A DNA stretch of 64,000 nt from Diaphorobacter sp. HDW4A (GTDB lineage: Bacteria; Pseudomonadota; Gammaproteobacteria; Burkholderiales; Burkholderiaceae_C): the NCBI RefSeq assembly GCF_011305995.1, contig NZ_CP049910.1:496001-560000 (forward strand), written 5' to 3'. The position numbers and the translations under genes are program-made. This document shows, one piece after another, positions 44,637 through 52,460 of this stretch. How positions within the stretch are numbered: position 1 is the stretch's first letter; each line of letters starts with the position of its first letter. The notes beneath the pieces are model-generated. The model saw only the letters and a program-made list of their open reading frames with translations. It ran no database searches and was not told the origin of the DNA.

Positions 44637-44989
44637 TCGGACAACTGCTCGCCACAGGGGGGGAGCGAAGCGGGCGGTGTGGCCTCGTTCGGGCGCGCCG
44701 GGCGGCTCGGTTGGGGCGGGTGTGCCAATAGCATCGCGTTGGCCAGCTGCGGCGGCCAGGAGAGCACCTGAATCAGGTCGGTGCGTGGCGGGAACAGGCA
44801 CTCGTCACCCAAATGGGCCACGAGCACCAGGATCTCCTGGTAAGCCAGCGTGGCGAGGAACTCAGCCTGGTCTGCGTCGAGTCCGAATCGGCTGCAAGCG
44901 ATCGCGTGATCGCGCTTCACGCATTCGGCGATCAAGAGGAGCATGTTCAAATTCGCGATCTGAACATGCGAGAGTTCGAGTCGACCCAT
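44633..44989 (-). CDS. FlhD-like transcriptional activator (SetD/AcaD type)
   Basis: 118 residues from ATG 44989 with GGAGA 6 nt upstream; a GTG at 45001 has no site. The middle shows the FlhD pattern: NLNMLLLIAECVKRDHAIAC then FGLDADQAEFLATLAYQEIL, corresponding to [20 protein letters not shown] and LGINEEMATTLAALTLPQMV of E. coli FlhD, followed by a single Cys before FPPRTD. It is too diverged for certainty on its own, but the 4-nt overlap with an FlhC-like gene makes the pair convincing. The C-terminal 30 residues are Pro-rich and extra. Confidence 0.75.
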   Translation of the reverse strand: MGRLELSHVQIANLNMLLLIAECVKRDHAIACSRFGLDADQAEFLATLAYQEILVLVAHLGDECLFPPRTDLIQVLSWPPQLANAMLLAHPPQPSRPARPNEATPPASLPPCGEQLSE

Positions 44990-45294
44990 CGCATTCTCCA
45001 CACAGTCTTTGAAAAGACACGCAGTCGAATGCCAATTTCATCGTCAGGTGGATGACCCGCCAAGCGAATGCGTCGTTGGAGTCCAGACTATTCGGCGGGT
45101 ATACAGACGGTCAACGGCCGCCAGTTGGCAGCGATCCGCAAAACACGTAGCAGCCGGGACTTGCGTATAGACACCGGCTTCTCATCACGAAATTGAAACC
45201 GAAACGAAAATGTCTTGAATTGCCGGAACTGGCAGTAAAGAAGCATGACCGAATTGTCGGCATTTTCAAATCAAGGAGATCGATTGAGTGTCAA
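44990..45294 (-). promoter_or_regulatory. AT-rich control region upstream of the flhDC-like operon
   Basis: About 300 bases without a credible gene, with noticeably lower GC than the surroundings between 45190 and 45290. It holds short palindromic motifs: TGCCGGAACTGGCA (near 45219-45232), CCGAATTGTCGG (near 45249-45260) and a GGGTATACAGACGG stretch near 45099. Minus-strand promoters for the flhD-like gene are expected here, but no clear -35/-10 pair stands out. An oriT here cannot be excluded. Confidence 0.35.
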
Positions 45295-45579
45295 CTATGA
45301 GTGGCATTCCGCCCAGGTTGAAGGATGTCGGTGGTAGCGTGTGGAGTTGCTGCGCGGGGTCTCGGTCAATGTAAAGACCAGGCAGTAGCCTGTGTCGTCC
45401 AGGGCGAACATGGCTTCGGCCGCTTTGGGGATCGGATCGAGGTCGAGGAAGGCGCCTGCGACGCGCTTGAAGTGCGAAGGCTCCATGGCATGCGCACGCG
45501 CGGCACACTCGAAGTCGGCGATCACGCCATCCATGTCCACGTAGACGCGAACCTTGTCAGGGTAGTGTCGTATTCCCAT
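45295..45579 (-). pseudogene. truncated HAD-family 5'(3')-deoxyribonucleotidase-like gene
   Basis: 94 residues from ATG 45579 with AGGAG 8 nt upstream. VRVYVDMDGVIADFE is HAD motif I with the nucleophile and acid Asp pair. The middle LDLDPIPKAAEAMFALDDTG and LVFTLTETPRSNST resemble NT5C-type nucleotidases, but the frame stops at position 94 with HRHPSTWAECHS, about half the usual 180 residues. Motifs III and IV are missing, so it is either inactive or a fragment. The good ribosome-binding site and leader hairpin suggest it was recently a working gene of this element. Confidence 0.5.
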
Positions 45580-45601
45580 GTTCTTTGCTCCTGAAATGCT
45601 T

Positions 45602-45642
45602 GTGACGGGCGTGGGAGAGGTCATCCCTCCCACGCCCGTCAC
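45602..45642 (-). other. perfect 16-bp leader hairpin
   Basis: GTGACGGGCGTGGGAG (45602-45617) pairs perfectly with CTCCCACGCCCGTCAC (45627-45642) around a 9-nt loop. The base is 23 nt upstream of the ATG of the HAD-like gene (45579) and 12 nt after the DUF932 stop. No U tract follows on the minus strand, so it is not an ordinary terminator. Confidence 0.8.
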
Positions 45643-45653
45643 CGTCTATCGGA

Positions 45654-46715
45654 TCAAGCCGCTTCGGCCAGACCTTTCCATTCGCGGCCGGACAGTTCGA
45701 TGAGCTTGCCGCCCAAGGCCTCGAATTCCGTGGCCCGGTCGTAGTCTTCGACGTCCTGGCTGTACCGCGTCACCGCGTTGACCAAGCCGTAGCCGGACAG
45801 GTCGCCGCCTTTGATGAGATGGTTGAGTACACCGTCGCCTTCCTCCTCGCTCAGCGTGTAGCGCTGGCGCAGCACCTCGACCGTCTTCACGGGGCTGGCC
45901 TTGAGCTCGATGCCCATCGTCTTCTGCATCTTCATCGCGATCTGCCTGAAGGTGTCTTCGGACAGCGCGGAGCGGACGACGTCGCGCACCTGCAGGAAGA
46001 AGGCCTTGTCGTCGGCCTGGCGCGTGTCCTCCTGGAAGATCGTCACGCCATCGTCGTTGCCCAGGGCCCGCCCAAGGTGCGTTTTGCGGATCGACTGATC
46101 CGCGGCGATCATGCCGTTGCTGCACACCAGCCGGTAGACCAGGGGCTGCACGGCCAGCGTGCCGAGGCCGACTTCGGAGTTCGTGACCACGATGCCGGCC
46201 TGCACCACGTCGCCCACCCGCATCTCGTATTGCAAACGGGGCAGGACGAACTTGATGTACATCCGTGTCTCGGTCAGCTCGACCGATTCGAAGGTGCCGT
46301 CCTGGAATTGACCCAGGACGGGCAGGACGCTTTGGGCGAGATCGACGTTGTCGAGGCAGCGGTAGCGGTTCGACAGCACGGCACGGACCCGGCCATCGAG
46401 CGTGCGCAGCATGGGGCGAGCCTCCTCTTGCTGCAGCCACGTGTTGACGTTGCGGTCGAGCAGTGCCGGTTGCTCCGTGCGCATCCGCTCGAAGTAGGCA
46501 AGCGGAATCTTCAGCTTGTCGGCAAGCTGGCGGCGAGCCAGCGGCGTGACCTCGAAGGGACGCGGCGTTTCGGGTGCGTCGATTGCCAGCACGGTATCGC
46601 CGTCTTCGCGCGTCGTGTGGTGCACGAGCGGGGAGGGGACCACATAGTCCTTCTTGCCGGCGAGCTGACGATCCAGTTCCTGGGCAAGTGCGGTGAGGGT
46701 ACGTCCACTTTTCAT
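45654..46715 (-). CDS. DUF932 (phage/plasmid-like) protein
   Basis: 353 residues from ATG 46715 with GGAGA 5 nt upstream. Motifs typical of DUF932 proteins are FEVTPLARRQLADKLKIPLAYFERM near residue 60, RAVLSNRYRCLDNVDLA near 110, and VCSNGMIAADQSIRKTHLG near 200. This is a widespread phage/plasmid/ICE protein often suspected of DNA-maintenance or anti-defence roles, but no biochemical activity is established. It lies in the maintenance block with the primase and HSP90-like ATPase and has the recurrent leader design. Confidence 0.85.
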   Translation of the reverse strand: MKSGRTLTALAQELDRQLAGKKDYVVPSPLVHHTTREDGDTVLAIDAPETPRPFEVTPLARRQLADKLKIPLAYFERMRTEQPALLDRNVNTWLQQEEARPMLRTLDGRVRAVLSNRYRCLDNVDLAQSVLPVLGQFQDGTFESVELTETRMYIKFVLPRLQYEMRVGDVVQAGIVVTNSEVGLGTLAVQPLVYRLVCSNGMIAADQSIRKTHLGRALGNDDGVTIFQEDTRQADDKAFFLQVRDVVRSALSEDTFRQIAMKMQKTMGIELKASPVKTVEVLRQRYTLSEEEGDGVLNHLIKGGDLSGYGLVNAVTRYSQDVEDYDRATEFEALGGKLIELSGREWKGLAEAA

Positions 46716-46983
46716 GGGAATCTCCAAATGAAAGGCGGGGACGGCCGACCCCTGGCGGGGAGCGCGTCCCCGCTGGGGTTGATGAAGGCCGGCCGGATGG
46801 CTGGCCCGATGACGGCGCGAACAGGTCGCGCATGGGCTTCAAGGCTGCCTTCGTCACGCCAGGGGCGTGGCTGGTGCGGCAACTACCGTGGGAGCAGGGC
46901 TCCCGGGGAAAACCTTTTCGCTGGCATCCAGGCGAATGCCACTGAAAAGGCGGGTGCAGCGCGTGGCTGCACCCTCAAGGCCG
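46716..46983 (-). promoter_or_regulatory. leader region of the DUF932 gene with GC-rich hairpin
   Basis: Between the primase stop and the DUF932 start there is no gene. The hairpin GCGGGGAC/GTCCCCGC (46735-46742 with 46766-46773) has its base 20 nt upstream of ATG 46715. Directly 5' on the minus strand is CCTTCATCAACCCC. Further upstream lie GGGAGC/GCTCCC and other small inverted repeats and the phrase CCAGCCAT, also seen upstream of the gene at 50599. Confidence 0.6.
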
Positions 46984-48057
46984 TTATGCGGCTTGCCGGA
47001 GCTTGGCTTTCACCCGCGCGGCAGGCCGTGGCGGGGACTCCCGCACTTGGGCTTGCTGCAACCGGGCCTGCCAGCGGCGAAACCAGATGTCCGACCAGTC
47101 GGCGTCGGGACACTTCGGGATGAACACCTGGACTTCACGCCGGACACCTTCTTTTTGCTCTCGTCTGGCGCGCCGCGCGAGTGAAAAAGCGAAGTGTTGA
47201 CCCGTGAAATCGCCATCAGCATCGTTGTCGCCGTAGATCCAGAGCCGGGTCACGCTGTCGGGAATCACGAGTTGCTCGAAATTGCCCGCGCCGAGCAGCG
47301 CCCAGGTGGGTTTGCTCGTTGCAAGGTGCAACGCCAGCCCCTTCTCGATGCCCTCGGTGACCACCAACTCGTCGGTCGCTTCGAACAGCTTGACGGGCAG
47401 GCCGGCGATCCCGGAGCCGAGCACCTTCTTGGTGTCGTCGGTGCCGAGCTTGCGGCCGTTCGGCAGGTAGATTCGATTCACTGCCCGAATCTCCCCATCG
47501 GGGCCATCGACGCGTGCCACCATCGCGGCATATTCGGCAACCTTGCGCGACTTGCCGTGTTCGTCCTTGCGGTAGTAGGCCAGTCTCGGGTGGAAGCGCA
47601 GCACCGAGGGGTACTCGGGGAAGGCCAATCCGCGCGACGTCAGGTAGCGGTCGACCTCATCGCCATGGCTGATGGGCTGCGACTCGTTCCAAATCTGCCG
47701 CACGAGCTTTCGCATGTACTCATCGGACGGCTCGCTGCTGCGGGGCGCCTGAGGCCTTGGATTCAGGCCGAGGTATCGCTCCACCGCCACCAGGACGTCA
47801 TGAAAGTCCATGCCGGTCACCTGCTGTGCGAGTTGAAACCCGCCGCCGGCGCCGCAGCTTCGGCAGTGATAGTTGCCTTCGCGGAACTTGTCCGTGAACT
47901 GGAAGCGATCCTCGCCGCCGCAGAAAGGGCAGGGCATGTTGGCGCGTTTCTTGATCATCCGGGGTTCCAGTCCCAGGTGCAGCAGGATCTCCGGCCAGCG
48001 GCCATGGGCCCGGGCCTTCGCGTCGTCGATGCGACGCTGATACTCTTCGTTGGTCAT
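46984..48057 (-). CDS. primase-like protein with zinc finger and Toprim domain
   Basis: 357 residues from ATG 48057 (GGAGATCACC upstream). A primase-type zinc finger is at about 40-80: MPCPFCGGEDRFQFTD then YHCRSCGAGGG. The Toprim region (about 225-310) has VVTEGIEKGLALHLA with the catalytic Glu and WIYGDNDADG with the metal-binding DxD. It resembles the mobile-element primases that contain the catalytic half without a helicase. It could prime the transferred strand or support element replication. The C-terminal 40 residues are basic. Confidence 0.88.
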   Translation of the reverse strand: MTNEEYQRRIDDAKARAHGRWPEILLHLGLEPRMIKKRANMPCPFCGGEDRFQFTDKFREGNYHCRSCGAGGGFQLAQQVTGMDFHDVLVAVERYLGLNPRPQAPRSSEPSDEYMRKLVRQIWNESQPISHGDEVDRYLTSRGLAFPEYPSVLRFHPRLAYYRKDEHGKSRKVAEYAAMVARVDGPDGEIRAVNRIYLPNGRKLGTDDTKKVLGSGIAGLPVKLFEATDELVVTEGIEKGLALHLATSKPTWALLGAGNFEQLVIPDSVTRLWIYGDNDADGDFTGQHFAFSLARRARREQKEGVRREVQVFIPKCPDADWSDIWFRRWQARLQQAQVRESPPRPAARVKAKLRQAA

Positions 48058-48284
48058 GGTGATCTCCATGAAGAAACGCCCAGGCGCAAGGTCGTATCGC
48101 GAAGGCGAACAGACTCGGATGCGGGACTGGGCAAGACGCACGTCAGCGCCTTGGCTGGCGGACGTGCGGGCTGGGTACGTGGCCGAATGGCCAGCGTTGA
48201 AGACAGGGGGAGGTGCATCCGCACGCTCCCCTGAAAAATCAGCGCCACGGGCAGGGGTGAATCACCCCCGCCGCAACGCCCGAT
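48058..48284 (-). other. intergenic leader between the HSP90-like and primase genes
   Basis: 227 bases with no credible gene. A GGGGTG/CACCCC hairpin at 48254-48268 lies 17 nt after the HSP90-like stop (minus strand), followed about 13 nt later by ATTTTT, so it may act as a weak terminator or 3' stabiliser. The primase start region itself shows only a normal ribosome-binding site. Confidence 0.4.
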
Positions 48285-49886
48285 TCACGCGATCAGTTCG
48301 ACCGCATGCTCATCTGCGTCCTGCTCGATGCGGACCTGGAAGGTCTGCCCGTGCAGGCACGGATAGCGGTTCGACTGCAGATCTTTGAGCAGCGAGCGCA
48401 TCGCTTCGACCGGATCGGTCATGCGCAGGCGGCGAATCAGATGTTCGAGCGCATCCATGTCGGCATGCATGTCCGATTCGTAGGATCTGTCGTTGTCGTC
48501 GACATAGGACGCACACTGCTGGACCACGAGGCCGGAGTGTTCGCCTTTCGGGATGTAGAAACGGCCTTCGTGGTACAGGCCTTCATCGGTCAGGGTGACC
48601 GACGCTTCGCCCATGCGCACGGAAACCTCATCGCACAGGATGACCTCGGCGGAGAGCCACTCGGTTTCGATGGACGATTCGATGCGCTGATTGATTGCCG
48701 TCACCTCGATCGCCTGCTCGTTCAAGTCAACGAGATAGGGGTGAATCCAGTGCCCGTCGTCCAACTGCGTGCTACCCAGCACGACATAGCCCTTGGCCCG
48801 TGCCAGCATCCATTTCGCGCTGTTCGTGCCGTCCATCCAGTCGAGCTTGACCAGCTTCACCTGTTCTTGCTCGACCTGAGCGCGGCTCAGGGGCGCTTGG
48901 GGTTGGCGCAGGTAGCAGCCATAAGGCGAGTTCGACTGCATGGGGTAGCCCTCGATGCGTTCGCAGACCTGGCGCGGCAATGCCGAGGCATCGTTGAGCA
49001 GATCCAGGTGCCGGTGAAACCGCATGACGTCGAAGAAGTCCTCGACGAACTCCGCGGACGCCAGCTGCGCCTTACGGTGCACGAGCGCTTCGCGCCACGC
49101 CATCCGGACTTGTTCCCGGATCTTCACCTCCTGGACGTCCGCGTCGATCAGCGTGTCCCGGTCGGGCAGGCGCGCGAGAAACTCCTTCGAGTTCAGATGA
49201 ACCACGTTTGGTGCTTCGTCGTAGATGACGTAGTTGGGCAGCGTCATCACGCGAAAGCCCTGCAGGTAGGCCACGATCCCCGAGGCGTGCCGGCCGCTGT
49301 GTGTGCCGATCAGGTGGATGTCTCCGATCGGTGTCGCCAGCAGACGCAACTCGGTCAGCGCATGCATGCGAGGAACCGGCCTGCCGTTGAACTCGATGGG
49401 CACGGCGAATCCCTTGCATAGCTCTTCGACGCGGGACGCCAGGTCCGGCAAGTCCACGCCGTGGAGTTCGATGCGCGTCCCGGGGATGCGATCGTCGCCG
49501 ACTTCCTCGACCGCGATCGGCGCTTTCGACAAGGCATTCTCGGTTTCAAAGTCGATGCGCTTGCCGCGCGAAGTGACGATGCAGCGCGTCGAGGCGTACA
49601 GGCAGCGCGAGAAGCCCGCGCCGAAGGGATGTTCCTCGGCCTGCACGGCTTCATTCCAACCCGATTCGTTGAACGTCAGCAACTTGCTGAAGTCATCGAT
49701 GCCGTGACCGTCGTCGATAACCCGAAGGGTCTGGGATATGGGGTCGTAGCTGACCTCGATCAGCGTCGCGCCGGCTCGGCGGCCGTTTTGAAGCAGCTCG
49801 GTGATCAGCGTGAACCGGTCACTGAACGCGTAGCGCTGGTTGCGCAGCGTTCCTTCTTCGTTGATGCGGACATGGACGTGTTCCAT
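48285..49886 (-). CDS. HSP90-like (GHKL) ATPase domain protein
   Basis: 533 residues from ATG 49886 with CAGGAGCAAGCC upstream. The Bergerat ATP-binding fold is visible: N box LITELLQNGRRAGATLIEV with the Glu/Asn pair near residue 35, G1 box RVIDDGHGIDDFSKLL near 60, and HPFGAGFSRCLY with the lid glycine near 90. The remainder, about 400 residues, has no recognised domain. It is a cytoplasmic protein. Related ATPases occur in phages and ICEs as hypothetical or anti-phage genes. It has the recurrent leader (hairpin at 49908-49940). Confidence 0.8.
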   Translation of the reverse strand: MEHVHVRINEEGTLRNQRYAFSDRFTLITELLQNGRRAGATLIEVSYDPISQTLRVIDDGHGIDDFSKLLTFNESGWNEAVQAEEHPFGAGFSRCLYASTRCIVTSRGKRIDFETENALSKAPIAVEEVGDDRIPGTRIELHGVDLPDLASRVEELCKGFAVPIEFNGRPVPRMHALTELRLLATPIGDIHLIGTHSGRHASGIVAYLQGFRVMTLPNYVIYDEAPNVVHLNSKEFLARLPDRDTLIDADVQEVKIREQVRMAWREALVHRKAQLASAEFVEDFFDVMRFHRHLDLLNDASALPRQVCERIEGYPMQSNSPYGCYLRQPQAPLSRAQVEQEQVKLVKLDWMDGTNSAKWMLARAKGYVVLGSTQLDDGHWIHPYLVDLNEQAIEVTAINQRIESSIETEWLSAEVILCDEVSVRMGEASVTLTDEGLYHEGRFYIPKGEHSGLVVQQCASYVDDNDRSYESDMHADMDALEHLIRRLRMTDPVEAMRSLLKDLQSNRYPCLHGQTFQVRIEQDADEHAVELIA

Positions 49887-49907
49887 GGCTTGCTCCTGTG
49901 AGTGCAA

Positions 49908-49940
49908 GCGGGTCCGCTTCCCTCGCGGGAGCAGGCCCGC
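49908..49940 (-). other. leader hairpin of the HSP90-like ATPase gene
   Basis: Nested stem: outer GCGGG/CCCGC (49908-49912 with 49936-49940) and inner GCTTCC/GGGAGC (49916-49921 with 49927-49932, one G-T pair). The base is 22 nt upstream of ATG 49886, and CTTCATTCAACCTC lies immediately 5' on the minus strand. It shares this layout with the leaders at 46735, 50556, 51178 and 62846. Confidence 0.65.
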
Positions 49941-49961
49941 CAGAGGTTGAATGAAGAACGG

Positions 49962-50285
49962 TCAGTGCGCGGTGCGCACCGGTGCCGTGTAGAGCTGACC
50001 GGCCATCAGGGCCTCGACGACGCTGTGCGTCGCGAAGTCACCTGGCAGCAGGTGCTGGGTATCGAGAATCGCGCCGTCGGCATCCAGTCGTTCGACTTCG
50101 ATGTTCGCGGGGTGCCAGCGCACCCGGTACGCCAACTGGTCGGCGCCGGAGATCACGAAGACGCGGCCGGCGTTGCCGGTGAGGACTTCGCTTTCCTTGA
50201 CGAGGAACTCGATCTCAGTCAGGCCACGCACGCGCTGCAGCGAGCTGAAGGTGGCGGGGTTCTGGCGGTGAATGTGCAATTGCAT
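49962..50285 (-). CDS. small cytoplasmic protein of unknown function
   Basis: 107 residues from ATG 50285; no cysteine-rich, membrane or signal segment. The sequence is globular with LTEIEFLVKESEVLTGNAGR, VRWHPANIEVERLDADG and a basic tail. I do not recognise a family. The only ribosome-binding candidate is GGAGAGGCAATC just upstream. It sits in a run of minus-strand genes between the HSP90-like ATPase and a small membrane-anchored protein. The gene was probably transferred with its neighbours, as its codon use looks similar. Confidence 0.6.
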   Translation of the reverse strand: MQLHIHRQNPATFSSLQRVRGLTEIEFLVKESEVLTGNAGRVFVISGADQLAYRVRWHPANIEVERLDADGAILDTQHLLPGDFATHSVVEALMAGQLYTAPVRTAH

Positions 50286-50296
50286 GATTGCCTCTC

Positions 50297-50533
50297 CTAA
50301 AAAGATGTCATCTCGCAGTCGCGATCCGGGGCGGCCGCTGCCAGTGCGTTGCGGTCTGCCGGCGGCGCGTACGTGCGCGTCGGGTGGACGTCATGGGCGC
50401 AGGCCAGCCGTTCGATGCTTCTGCCGCGCATGTACGCTTCGTGACGCACGGCGTCGTCGTAGTCCATGCGGCCGGCGATGCCGTAGCAGGCCAGGATGGC
50501 CAGCAGGGCAAGGATGTCTTTCAACGTCGTCAT
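50297..50533 (-). CDS. small protein with N-terminal hydrophobic segment
   Basis: 78 residues from ATG 50533 with GAAGGAGACGTC as a strong ribosome-binding site. The first 22 residues (LKDILALLAILACYGIAG) are hydrophobic and could be a signal anchor, followed by a polar region MDYDDAVRHEAYMRGRSIERL. It ends 12 nt before the next gene's start at 50285. I do not recognise a family. Its leader carries the GAGGGCC/GGCCCTC hairpin. Confidence 0.6.
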   Translation of the reverse strand: MTTLKDILALLAILACYGIAGRMDYDDAVRHEAYMRGRSIERLACAHDVHPTRTYAPPADRNALAAAAPDRDCEMTSF

Positions 50534-50555
50534 GACGTCTCCTTCGATACGAAAT

Positions 50556-50574
50556 GAGGGCCGCAAAGGCCCTC
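50556..50574 (-). other. leader hairpin of the 78-residue protein gene
   Basis: GAGGGCC (50556-50562) pairs perfectly with GGCCCTC (50568-50574) around GCAAA. The base is 23 nt upstream of ATG 50533. CCTTGCAACCCTTCTTC lies directly 5' on the minus strand, matching the recurrent motif of the other leaders. Confidence 0.7.
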
Positions 50575-50598
50575 GAAGAAGGGTTGCAAGGGTCGCTT

Positions 50599-51156
50599 TC
50601 ACACGAAGAGGTCGCCTTGCATGGTCTTGCGTTTGATTTGCTCGTTGATCCACTGCGGGTTCTTGCTCAACCGCGTGGAGGCCCACTGCAGGTTGTGCGA
50701 GAGCGCGTCGCTCACCCAGGGGGGAAAGCGGTTGAGCGACTCGCGCATCCAGCGCCGGACGTTGAACAGCAGCAGGTCGCGGAAGGCTTCCAGATCGACC
50801 AGGCCGCAGTAGGTGTAGGTCGACAGCGGACTGCAGCCGACGACGCGCACGCAACTGGCAAAGGAAAACGGCTTGTCGTCCTTGTCCGGATCTGTGAAGA
50901 CCCAGCGCAGGGTGTCGAGCTTTTCCTCGAGCGGCGTGGCGGGGTCTGCCAATCCGTTCAACTCGTCGAGCAGCAGGCAATGGAGAAAGACGACGTCTTC
51001 TTCCGTCCACTCGACGGGCTCGTCGCCGCTGGTATCGAGTTGGTACTCCACCGCCTGTGGGTTGTTCGCTGCGTACGCCACATAGGGAAAATGGCGGGGC
51101 GGCAGCGGTGTGTCGCCGGTGCGGACAGTGACCGGCTGAAGGTTTGTGCGCGACAT
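50599..51156 (-). CDS. cytoplasmic protein of unknown function
   Basis: 185 residues from ATG 51156 with AGGAGGCCACG upstream. No signal peptide or membrane segment. It has an acidic middle (DEPVEWTEEDVVFLHCLLLDEL, EEKLDTLRWVFTDPDKDDKPFSF) and an aromatic/basic C-terminal half including LFNVRRWMRESLNRFPPWVSDAL. I recognise no catalytic motif or family. It is the first minus-strand gene of this block. AcaB-like starts 480 bp away on the opposite strand, so the interval is a probable divergent control region. Confidence 0.6.
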   Translation of the reverse strand: MSRTNLQPVTVRTGDTPLPPRHFPYVAYAANNPQAVEYQLDTSGDEPVEWTEEDVVFLHCLLLDELNGLADPATPLEEKLDTLRWVFTDPDKDDKPFSFASCVRVVGCSPLSTYTYCGLVDLEAFRDLLLFNVRRWMRESLNRFPPWVSDALSHNLQWASTRLSKNPQWINEQIKRKTMQGDLFV

Positions 51157-51635
51157 CGTGGCCTCCTGAAGAAATAGGGGGCACGACGCACCCAGGGGGC
51201 GAATGCCCCACGGGGTTGGAAAGGCCGATGCCCAAAGGACATCGGCCGGTGAAGAGAATGGCTGGCTTGGGGCGGACGATCCGCCGGATGACGGTGTGCC
51301 AGCTACCGCTGAGAAAACTGCTTTCGGCACGGGAGCGAAGAGCTCCCGCCTCGAAAGCATGTTTCGGTGCGGGACTCGGCCGCCAACGGGAAAGCGATGG
51401 CGGCGGGGATCACGGCGTGATCCACGGTGGACTCAAGGGCTCGCCAGGGTGGTGCGCAGGGCCAGCTACTGCATGCGTCGAAGATTGCCGCGCGGACTTC
51501 GGTCGGTCAATCCTTCCGGCGGCGAAGTCCACCAGGTGATGGCAAATTCGGGCGGTTTGGACGGGATATTCGGGTGGAGTTGAACCTGCCAGGCGAGGAC
51601 GATCTGCGTCAAGTCGACAGCAGAGAGGTATCCCC
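51157..51635. promoter_or_regulatory. divergent control region between the unknown gene and acaB-like
   Basis: About 480 bases without a credible gene. The leader hairpin GGGGCA/TGCCCC (51178-51183 with 51204-51209) has its base 22 nt upstream of ATG 51156, and CCTTTCCAACCCC lies just 5' of it on the minus strand. Further features are GGGAGC/GCTCCC near 51339-51354, a GATCACGGCGTGATC inverted repeat near 51407-51421, and two ATTCGGG motifs around 51547 and 51569. The AcaB-like gene starts behind AGAGAGGTATCCCC. Part of this resembles 46740-46980. Confidence 0.55.
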
Positions 51636-52460
51636 ATGGCAACTACATTCTCCGGCACGCAGATCGTCAAGACCGACGAAGGCGCGGTGAACGCACGCAT
51701 CCTGGCGCGCGAGGCGAAGGTGGATTTCCGGCGCGTCGAAGCCGCCAGCATCAAGGTGGTCACGCGTCTGACCAGCGCCGAAGGTAAGCGCCTGTTCGTG
51801 CGCTTCTTCAGCACTTTGCAGCTCAACGCCCACTTCATTTCCGTGCTGGCGCGCACGCGCCTGGATTCGGACGACGTGGCCAAGGTCGAGGCGGCCATCA
51901 AGGCGCGTATCGACACGGTGGCCGAAGCGCTCAACAAGGCCATCGACGGTGCGGAAGCGCTGTTCCAGGCCAACGGCATCACGAGTTCGGCCACCTACGA
52001 CACGCAGGCCCTGGAAATCGAGGTCGGGATCATCTCCTCGACCGGCCGGCGCTACCTGGACCTGATCGGCAAGCTCGACCAGTTGATGCCCTTGTTGCAG
52101 ACGCTGGAGATCCACGAGGTCATCACCACCCAGGCGCTCGACATCCAGCGAGCAACGCTCAAGCGCCAGGTTCGTGACGTGGCGAACTCGGCGCGCAGCC
52201 TGGCAACGGGGCTGCGCCGTCGCATGAACGCGCTGGCTGCGGCCGCTGCCGGTGGCGCATCGGCTTCCCCTGGGGCTGTGCGCGCGAGGCTTGAAGGGGA
52301 TGATGAGGGTGACGCGGATGCGGCTGACGATCTCGCCGAACGGGGCACCGTTGAAACGCTCACCGCCGTGGCGGACGAGCCTCTCGATCAACGGGTTGAG
52401 TCCTTGGTGCTCGAGACGCCCACTCCCGAGGCGCAGAGCGGTCCCGAGGTCGATGACTGA
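51636..52460 (+). CDS. AcaB/DUF1845-family protein (PFL_4669-like)
   Basis: 274 residues from ATG 51636. The core (about 50-205) has alternating amphipathic helices: EGKRLFVRFFSTLQLNAHFI, DDVAKVEAAIKARIDTVAEA, ALEIEVGIISSTGRRYLDLI and GKLDQLMPLLQTLEIHEVI. This matches the DUF1845 family, of which AcaB of IncA/C plasmids is an activator of the acaDC operon. The C-terminal 60 residues are acidic and low complexity. Its presence beside an FlhDC-like pair suggests a two-tier activation cascade, but no binding site could be assigned. Confidence 0.7.
   Translation: MATTFSGTQIVKTDEGAVNARILAREAKVDFRRVEAASIKVVTRLTSAEGKRLFVRFFSTLQLNAHFISVLARTRLDSDDVAKVEAAIKARIDTVAEALNKAIDGAEALFQANGITSSATYDTQALEIEVGIISSTGRRYLDLIGKLDQLMPLLQTLEIHEVITTQALDIQRATLKRQVRDVANSARSLATGLRRRMNALAAAAAGGASASPGAVRARLEGDDEGDADAADDLAERGTVETLTAVADEPLDQRVESLVLETPTPEAQSGPEVDD

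Noticed and set aside
45266..45508. Alternative-frame continuation that might restore the HAD-like gene by frameshift
   Set aside because: The continuation is only about 30 residues and does not supply HAD motifs III or IV, so a single frameshift does not explain the truncation.
48254..48268. Member of the recurrent leader hairpin family
   Set aside because: It lies just after the HSP90-like stop and nearly 200 nt before the primase start, so its geometry differs from the other leaders.
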